This document shows positions 5,926-11,058 of a DNA stretch of 11,058 nt, one piece after another. The notes below the pieces were generated by a model. It had not been told where the DNA came from. It worked only from the letters and a program-made list of their open reading frames with translations, and did no database searches. Position 1 is the first letter of the stretch. Each line of letters begins with the position of its first letter. Source of the DNA: Candidatus Sumerlaeota bacterium (GTDB lineage: Bacteria > Sumerlaeota > Sumerlaeia > SLMS01); assembly GCA_020850785.1 (NCBI GenBank), contig JADZDZ010000071.1:1-11058 (forward strand). Direction: 5' to 3'. A program made the translations under genes and the position numbers.

Positions 5926-7293
5926 TCAGCCCTCGGCCGCTTCCCCGCCCAGCGTGACGTCCTCTTCCTCCGCGGAAAGGCTCAGGCTCTCCATGCCGGG
6001 GTCTTCCGCGGTTTCCTTTTGCCGCTCGATCACGGCGCCAAGCGTGCGAAGCTTCTCTTCCATCATTTCGTAGCCGCGATCAACGTGGTAAATCCGGCGC
6101 ACTTGTGACGTGCCGTGCGCCGCAAGCGCCGCCACGATCAACGCAGCGCCCGCGCGCAGGTCGCTCGCCATCACCGCGGCCCCTTCAAGGGCGGGCACGC
6201 CGCTGATTTCAATCTTTCCCTTTTCCGCCGCGCGAATGTTCGCCCCAAGGCGGTTCAGTTCCGGCACATGCTTGAAGCGTTCCGGATAAATCGTTTCGCG
6301 AATGTGCGACGTTCCCGGCGTCAGCGCCAGCAGCGCCGTTAGCTGCGACTGCGCGTCCGTCGGGAAGCCGGGGAACGGCTCCGTCACGATGTGCAGCGGC
6401 CGCTTCTCCTTCTTCCCGCGCGTGATGTGAAGCACATCCGGCTCCGGCCAATCCATCGCCGCCCCCCACTGCTCCAGCGCAAACAACGTGGACGCGCAGG
6501 CCGTCCGCTGCACGCCGCGCAACGTCACGTCGCCATGCGTCGCCAACGCCGCCACCGCGAACGTCGCGGCCTCGATGCGATCGGGGCACACCTTCCAGTT
6601 CGTCCCGAAAAGTTTCTTCACACCCTCGATCTTCAGGATGCCCGTCCCCTGGCCGCTGATTCGCGCCCCCATGCTGTTGAGGAAATTTGCAAGCTCCAGA
6701 ATTTCCGGCTCGCGCGCCGCGTCGTCGATGATCGTCGTCCCCTTCGCGAGCACCGCCGCCATCATCACGTTGCATGTCGCGCCAACGCTCGTGCCATTCG
6801 GCCCCATCAACGACAGCCGCGTCCCGACCAGCGAATTGTGCATCGCATGGATGTAGCCATTGCGATGGTGGTGGCGCACCCCCAGCTCCTCGAAGCCGCG
6901 CAGGTGAATATCCACGGGGCGGTCGCCAATCGCGCAGCCTCCCGGCATCGAAATGTGCGCCTTCCCAAGCCGCGCAAGCATCGGCCCCATGGCGTAGAAA
7001 CTGGCGCGCATCCGCACCATCAGGTCGTAGTGAACGGAGTCCACGTTGAAGGCGCGCGGATCGATCTTCAGCGTTCCCGCGTTGAAGGTCACCTTCGCCC
7101 CAAGGTGCTGGAGCAGCTTGATCATCGCACGAACGTCCCGCAGGTTCGGAACATTCTCGATGTATGAAGGCTCGTCGCTCAGCAGCGCCGCGGTCATCAG
7201 CGGAAGCGTTGCGTTCTTCGATCCGCTGATGTTGACGATGCCCTGCAGGGGGCGCGCGCCCCGAATCTGGTACATGTCGAGCGGTAATGGCAT
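5926..7293 (-). CDS. murA: UDP-N-acetylglucosamine 1-carboxyvinyltransferase (enolpyruvyl transferase)
   Basis: 455 residues from the ATG at 7293. Cytoplasmic enzyme that transfers enolpyruvate from phosphoenolpyruvate to UDP-GlcNAc, the first committed step of peptidoglycan synthesis. Seen: the N-terminal ISGSKNATLP with Lys26/Asn27; the catalytic loop PGGCAIGDRPVDIH with Cys120, the residue targeted by fosfomycin (many fosfomycin-insensitive enzymes have Asp here); FPTDAQSQ with the conserved Asp; and SDLRAGAAL with the conserved Arg. The fold normally ends soon after DRGYEMMEEKLRTLGA; here about 30 extra, strongly acidic residues follow. Start: the frame opens upstream to a TTG at 7356, but those residues are low-complexity. 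The ATG at 7293 has GGGAG 11 bases upstream, and homology begins at MYQIRG; the ATG at 7275 is an alternative without a Shine-Dalgarno. Confidence 0.96.
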   Translation of the reverse strand: MPLPLDMYQIRGARPLQGIVNISGSKNATLPLMTAALLSDEPSYIENVPNLRDVRAMIKLLQHLGAKVTFNAGTLKIDPRAFNVDSVHYDLMVRMRASFYAMGPMLARLGKAHISMPGGCAIGDRPVDIHLRGFEELGVRHHHRNGYIHAMHNSLVGTRLSLMGPNGTSVGATCNVMMAAVLAKGTTIIDDAAREPEILELANFLNSMGARISGQGTGILKIEGVKKLFGTNWKVCPDRIEAATFAVAALATHGDVTLRGVQRTACASTLFALEQWGAAMDWPEPDVLHITRGKKEKRPLHIVTEPFPGFPTDAQSQLTALLALTPGTSHIRETIYPERFKHVPELNRLGANIRAAEKGKIEISGVPALEGAAVMASDLRAGAALIVAALAAHGTSQVRRIYHVDRGYEMMEEKLRTLGAVIERQKETAEDPGMESLSLSAEEEDVTLGGEAAEG

Positions 7294-7407
7294 GACGGTG
7301 GAGGCTCCCGCAGGGTGTTGCATCGCACCACCGGCCGTCCCGCCGCGGGCGCGCAACCAACCCCGAATGTTGGTCGTCCGCGAGGGTCATCATGGCAGGG
7401 AGAACAC

Positions 7408-7413
7408 TGTCAA
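7408..7413 (-). promoter_or_regulatory. Candidate -35 box upstream of murA
   Basis: On the minus strand TTGACA (7408-7413) lies about 115 bases before the murA start. No good -10 follows at the usual spacing (ATGACC at 17 bases), so only the -35 is called. Confidence 0.25.
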
Positions 7414-7425
7414 TATCGACGTGAG

Positions 7426-7450
7426 AAAAAAGAATCGCCGCCGCCGATTC
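7426..7450 (-). terminator. Terminator-like hairpin with T-run, reading toward murA
   Basis: On the minus strand GAATCG, a 7-base loop GCGGCGG, CGATTC, then six T (7426-7431). A 6-bp stem plus T-run looks like a weak intrinsic terminator. No minus-strand gene lies upstream of it, so it would stop antisense transcription coming back from the terminase unit, or it could be part of a murA leader. Confidence 0.35.
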
Positions 7451-7552
7451 CTTGCGCCGAGTCCGCCGAACCCAGCACGCGAACATCCCCCGTCGTAGCC
7501 TTCAATCCACGCGCGCGCAGAACGCGCCCCGCGGAAGGAGGAGGACACGCCC

Positions 7553-7828
7553 ATGATGAACAAGCAGGACTTGGCAGAAAAAATTATCGCCATGAATGGC
7601 GAAACCGTCAGCAGGTTGGAAAGGTGGTTCGCCCTGTTTGAACGCCGCCTCGCAAAGGCGGAGGAAAAGGGTGCCGATGTTGACCTGAAGGAGATCGTGA
7701 ACTTCACCAAGGCCCTCGGCGAAGTCATCGACCTCGAAATGACGATCGAAAAATATCTGGAGGAGGATGGGGATGATGAGCAGGGAACCGTGGATCCTGA
7801 AGCTCTCCGAAAACTGCTTTCTGAGTAG
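7553..7828 (+). CDS. Small charged helical protein coupled to the terminase (possible small terminase subunit)
   Basis: 91 residues, rich in Glu, Lys, Leu and Ala, predicted by eye to be mostly helical. A first helical part (KQDLAEKIIAMN to LFERRLAKAEE, about 4-38), a second (DLKEIVNFTKALGEVIDLEMTIEKYLEE, about 44-71), then an acidic stretch and a short LRKLLSE tail. No hydrophobic membrane segment. I see no sequence motif that proves small-terminase function. The suggestion rests on size, helicity and position directly before a large-terminase gene, where phages keep the small subunit. Start: ATG ATG preceded by a strong AAGGAGGAGG (7535-7544) 8 bases upstream. Its last 56 bases overlap the next gene, whose ribosome binding site lies inside it, so the two are translationally coupled. 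Confidence 0.75.
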   Translation: MMNKQDLAEKIIAMNGETVSRLERWFALFERRLAKAEEKGADVDLKEIVNFTKALGEVIDLEMTIEKYLEEDGDDEQGTVDPEALRKLLSE

Positions 7829-9452
7829 GATTGCAAAACTCACCGCCGCCCAGCGCCGCGTGGCGCTCATGGCGAGGATGTACGCCGACGCGGAGTTCTT
7901 CGCGCGTCAGGCGCTCGCGGAACACTGCCGACTCCCGTTCGCGCAGTTCCATCGCGCGCTCTTTGCGTGGCACGAAGCCATGGGAGGACCCCTTCCCGCG
8001 CGGCGCGGCAAGCGTCACGTGCTCGCCGCGCCACGCGGGTGCGCAAAATCAACCATCACCAGCCTGCTGCTTGTGCTCCATGACATCATCTTCGAGCGGG
8101 AACGTTACATCATCCTGATCTCCGCAACGGACCGCCAGGCACGCCAGCGCCTGCGCGCCATCCGCCGCGAACTGGAGAAGCCCGCCCTGCGCGAACTCCT
8201 TCCCGCCAGAAGCGCGCACATCAGCCTTTCCGCGCGCTCCCTGACCGTCGGGCGCGTGCAGGTGGATGCCTTCGGCGCCGGCGCCGAAATGCGCGGCCTT
8301 GTCAGCGACGGCTACCGGCCCACCAAGATCATCCTCGACGATGCGGAGGCCTCCCGCGCCGCAGACTCCCCCTCCGCGCGGGAGAAACTCGCCGAATGGC
8401 ACGCCGAAGTCGTGGAGCACCTTGGCGACGTCTATACAAACATTCTGGCCATCGGCACCGTGCTTCATGAGAAGGGACTGATCGCATCGCTGCTTCGCCG
8501 CGCGGACTACGAAGGCATCCTCGTGAAAAGCATCGAGGCCTTCTCCCACGACGAGGACTTCTGGAATGAGTGGCGGCGTCGCCTGCTGGATTTTTCCAAC
8601 ACGCGCCGTCGCGAATCCGCCCGCGACTTCTTCCTTGCCCATCGCACCGCCATGGAGGCGGGAACCCGCGTTGCCTGGCGCGAGAAGGAGGACTACGAGG
8701 AATTGTACGCGCAATTGACGCTGCAGGGAAGGCGCGCCTTCTACCAGGAAAAACAGAACACCCCACTGGGACCGCAGGAGGCCCTGTTCCAACCGGAACG
8801 CGCACTGCGCGCGCTCGTGAACGATGGACGCCTCCAGATTCATTCCCGCGAATCGCTCGTGCGAAGCTACGACGCCCCCACCCATCACGCGGCACGGCGC
8901 TTCGGATATCTGGACGCCGCCCTGGGAAAGGGATCACGCACTGCAAAAGGGGACTTTTGCGCGTTGGCAACCGTGATCCTGCTGCCGGACAACAGCCTCG
9001 TCGTCGAATCGCTCTGGGCGCGGCGCGCACCACCCACGGAGCAGGTGGCGCGGCTCTTCGACGCACACCACGCGCGACCTTTCGAACGCCTCGCCATCGA
9101 AGGCACCGGCTTTCAGGAACTCCTGACGATTCCCATCGAGGAGGAACGAACGCGACGCCGCGCATCGGGGCACCGCTTCGACCTCCCCGTCGACGTGGCG
9201 CTTCCGCGCCGCAGCAAGGCCGCACGCATCAGCGCCCTCGAACCGCTCCTCACGAGCGGCACGCTCGCCCTGTCCCCGGACCTTGACGAGGAATTCTGGG
9301 AGGAACTCGCCAACTGGCCACGCACACGCCATGACGATGCGCTGGACGCCGTCGCCGGCGCGATTGAACTGGCGATGAACTGCGCCACGCGCACCAACAA
9401 TGACTGGGAGGCGGGACAGCCGAGGTCGAAGGCGCGAACCTCCAAGTATTGA
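7773..9452 (+). CDS. Phage-type large terminase subunit (ATPase plus RNase H-like nuclease), standalone
   Basis: 559 residues. In phages this protein pumps DNA into capsids and cuts it. The N-terminal ATPase has a terminase-type Walker A, APRGCAKST (Lys92), Walker B IILDDAE (Asp189, Asp190; Glu192 near the catalytic position) and a coupling-like ILAIGTVLH segment. The C-terminal nuclease has YLDAALGKGSRTAKGD (Asp381, Asp394), AIEGTGFQELL (Glu443) and RHDDALDAVAGA (Asp521, Asp522, Asp525). The order and spacing fit the gp17-like terminase family with RNase H-type C-terminal domain. All expected acidic residues are present and the frame is intact, so it is probably functional. Start: GGAGGAGG (7759-7766) lies 6 bases before the ATG at 7773, with a second ATG at 7776; the ATG at 7767 is too close. 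No portal, capsid, protease, tail or integrase gene lies in the window, and base composition matches neighbouring host genes. Confidence 0.9.
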   Translation: MMSREPWILKLSENCFLSRIAKLTAAQRRVALMARMYADAEFFARQALAEHCRLPFAQFHRALFAWHEAMGGPLPARRGKRHVLAAPRGCAKSTITSLLLVLHDIIFERERYIILISATDRQARQRLRAIRRELEKPALRELLPARSAHISLSARSLTVGRVQVDAFGAGAEMRGLVSDGYRPTKIILDDAEASRAADSPSAREKLAEWHAEVVEHLGDVYTNILAIGTVLHEKGLIASLLRRADYEGILVKSIEAFSHDEDFWNEWRRRLLDFSNTRRRESARDFFLAHRTAMEAGTRVAWREKEDYEELYAQLTLQGRRAFYQEKQNTPLGPQEALFQPERALRALVNDGRLQIHSRESLVRSYDAPTHHAARRFGYLDAALGKGSRTAKGDFCALATVILLPDNSLVVESLWARRAPPTEQVARLFDAHHARPFERLAIEGTGFQELLTIPIEEERTRRRASGHRFDLPVDVALPRRSKAARISALEPLLTSGTLALSPDLDEEFWEELANWPRTRHDDALDAVAGAIELAMNCATRTNNDWEAGQPRSKARTSKY

Positions 9453-9549
9453 ACGCGTTCCTCCAACGAAAATGGAGATCACCTTGCCACAATCTCCCCC
9501 TGCGAACCAGCGTGGCCACGGCACCACCACCCCGGAAGGCAAACGCCGC

Positions 9550-11058
9550 ATGCACCATCCTCCGTCGCGTCCACGCCGGTTCGCACTGATCCTTCTCGCA
9601 CTGCTCTGCGCCCTCAACGTCGCCGTCGCGCAGCCTGCGGATGAAACACTCGTCCACATCGAAAGCGGCAAAATCCGCGGCGTCGTTGCGGACGGCGTGC
9701 TCTCCTTCAAGGGGATTCCCTTCGCCCAGCCTCCCGTTGGCGAACTGCGCTGGCGCCCTCCGCAACCAGTCGCCCCGTGGGACGGCATCCGCGATGCGAA
9801 GGCTTTCGGCCCCGACCCCGTCCAGATTGATTGGGGAGCCACCGAAGTGCGGAAGGGCACGGCGGAGGACTGCCTCACCATCAATGTGTGGCGCCCCGCA
9901 GCGGCTTCATCGAAGCCCCGTCCCGTCATGGTGTGGATTTACGGCGGCGGCCTCATCAGCGGCGGCGCTTCGCTCTATTCCGGCGATGCGCTCGCGCGCC
10001 GGGGCATCGTTGTCGTCGACTTCAACTACCGCGTGGGGCGCCTCGGATTCTTCGCCCACCCTGCCCTGTCGAAGGAAACCCCCGACGAATTTCACGGCAA
10101 TTACGGCTACATGGATCAGCGCGCCGCGCTGCAATGGGTGCAGCGCAACATCGCCGCATTCGGCGGAGACCCCCGCAACGTGACCATCGCAGGCGAATCC
10201 GCCGGCGGCGGCTCCGTCCTCGTGATGCTATCATCGCCGGAAACGCGCGGCCTCTTTCATCGCGCGATCATCCAATCCGCCGGCATCCCCACCGCGCGCG
10301 AACACGTCACACCGCTTACACCCCTCGCCACTGCGGAGGAAATCGGGGCGCGATACGCACAATCGCTCGGAATCACGGAGGAAGGCAAACCCGCGCTGGA
10401 AAAACTGCGCGCCCTGCCCGCCGCAAAGCTCGCGCAGGACATCGACGTTGGTCAGGTGCTGATTTCCATGGTGGGTGGCCCCTCCGCGCCCGGCATCGCC
10501 CATTGCATCCTTGACGGAAAGCTGATCGTCGAATCGCCGGAAGCCGCCCTGCGCGCGGGCCGCTGGGCCAAGGTTCCGATCATCTCCGGCGCCACCGATT
10601 TCGACATCGCGCTCTCGACCGCGAAAACGAAGGACGCGCTGTTCGCGGAATTCGGCGCACTCGCCCCGCAGGCCCGCGCCCTCTACGACCCCGACGGCGC
10701 CACGGACTTCAACCCCCTCGTCCAAGCGGTTTCCGCCGACCGCGTCATGGTCGAACCATCACGCAACGCTGCGGAACTCGTCGCCCGCGCCGGCCTGCCC
10801 GCCTACCACTATCGCTTCTCCTACGTTGCGGAACAACAACGCGGCAAGGCTCCCGGCGCCACCCACGGCGCGGAGATCGCCTACATCTTCGGCATCATCG
10901 AAGCCCTCCCGAAAAACGCCGTCGGGAAGCAGGACATCGCCATGTCGCAAATCCTTGCCCGCTACTGGGTCAACTTCATCAAAAGCGGCGACCCCAACTC
11001 CGACGGCCTTACGCCGTGGCCGCCCTACGACCCCGCGAAGGCCGAGGTTCTCAACTTC
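9550..11058 (+). CDS. Secreted type-B carboxylesterase (alpha/beta hydrolase), 3' end cut by window edge
   Basis: 503 codons visible with no stop. Signal peptide: Arg-rich start, hydrophobic FALILLALLCALNVAVA, cleavage after AVA near residue 27. The mature protein begins with the family pattern VHIESGKIRGV and SFKGIPFAQPPVGELRW. EDCLTINVW, the oxyanion motif YGGG (131-134, where most relatives have HGGG), and the nucleophile elbow GESAGG with Ser217 after FGGDPRNV are present. THGAEIAYIFG supplies His439. The acid is probably Asp352 in SGATDFDIA, where many relatives have Glu. WVNFIKSGDPN near the edge is the usual C-terminal motif, so only a few dozen residues are likely missing. It hydrolyses carboxylic esters outside the cytoplasm; the substrate is unknown. 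Start: the ATG at 9550 has GGAAGG 10 bases upstream and fits the signal peptide; ATG 9472 and TTG 9484 are in-frame alternatives. Confidence 0.92.
   Translation, partial: MHHPPSRPRRFALILLALLCALNVAVAQPADETLVHIESGKIRGVVADGVLSFKGIPFAQPPVGELRWRPPQPVAPWDGIRDAKAFGPDPVQIDWGATEVRKGTAEDCLTINVWRPAAASSKPRPVMVWIYGGGLISGGASLYSGDALARRGIVVVDFNYRVGRLGFFAHPALSKETPDEFHGNYGYMDQRAALQWVQRNIAAFGGDPRNVTIAGESAGGGSVLVMLSSPETRGLFHRAIIQSAGIPTAREHVTPLTPLATAEEIGARYAQSLGITEEGKPALEKLRALPAAKLAQDIDVGQVLISMVGGPSAPGIAHCILDGKLIVESPEAALRAGRWAKVPIISGATDFDIALSTAKTKDALFAEFGALAPQARALYDPDGATDFNPLVQAVSADRVMVEPSRNAAELVARAGLPAYHYRFSYVAEQQRGKAPGATHGAEIAYIFGIIEALPKNAVGKQDIAMSQILARYWVNFIKSGDPNSDGLTPWPPYDPAKAEVLNF

Noticed and set aside
5913..5928. 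Bidirectional terminator between the convergent aldo/keto reductase and murA genes
   Set aside because: Only 10 bases separate the stops and no stem with a T-run is visible on either strand.
7294..7356. Upstream TTG start for murA, giving a 476-residue protein
   Set aside because: The extra residues are low-complexity and unlike MurA; the ATG at 7293 has its own Shine-Dalgarno and fits the family length better.
6209..7486. Minus-strand frame of 425 codons overlapping murA
   Set aside because: Out-of-frame shadow of murA with Arg/Gly/Ala-rich low-complexity translation and no motifs.
8329..9929. Long minus-strand frames over the terminase and the start of the esterase
   Set aside because: They lie opposite two genes with complete family motifs; the translations are Arg-rich and featureless.

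Overview
The window looks like chromosomal DNA of a GC-rich Gram-negative-type bacterium. The genes are dense and on both strands, several products carry Sec-type signal peptides, one secreted protein ends in a Pro-Ser/Thr tail, and a peptidoglycan-synthesis gene is present. Nothing fixes the phylum. Gene content and style would fit Planctomycetes/Verrucomicrobia-like lineages or uncultured candidate phyla, but this is a weak inference. No rRNA, tRNA, CRISPR array, insertion sequence or integrase was seen.

Layout. (1) 1-1379, minus strand: ahcY, S-adenosylhomocysteine hydrolase, missing only its last few dozen codons at the window edge. A perfect 9-bp inverted repeat overlaps its likely promoter. 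(2) 1580-2197, plus: a small secreted or lipoprotein of unknown function. (3) About 2200-3560: a less GC-rich patch (two sampled 60-base stretches gave 42-53 % G+C, against about 70 % in the terminase gene). It holds a gene remnant whose frame runs into the start of an orphan secreted protein (2699-3502) through an ATGA overlap. Two G+C-rich palindromes with a shared GGGACG core bracket the patch. (4) 3706-4740, plus: a secreted endonuclease/exonuclease/phosphatase-fold protein with a Pro-Thr/Ser tail. (5) 4827-5915, plus: an aldo/keto reductase, convergent with (6) murA at 5926-7293, minus, the first committed enzyme of peptidoglycan synthesis. (7) 7553-9452, plus: a two-gene unit of a small helical protein translationally coupled to a complete large terminase-like protein, with no other phage gene in view. 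(8) 9550 to the right edge, plus: a secreted type-B carboxylesterase, incomplete at the 3' end.

How they work together. ahcY, murA and the aldo/keto reductase are ordinary metabolic genes with no obvious pathway link. The most unusual unit is the terminase pair. It keeps both the ATPase and nuclease residues, matches the host in base composition, and sits between murA and an esterase, which is not a prophage context. It may be a domesticated packaging motor, one locus of a dispersed gene-transfer-agent-like system, or the last trace of a prophage. The second region worth attention is the bracketed lower-GC patch with its remnant and orphan secreted protein.
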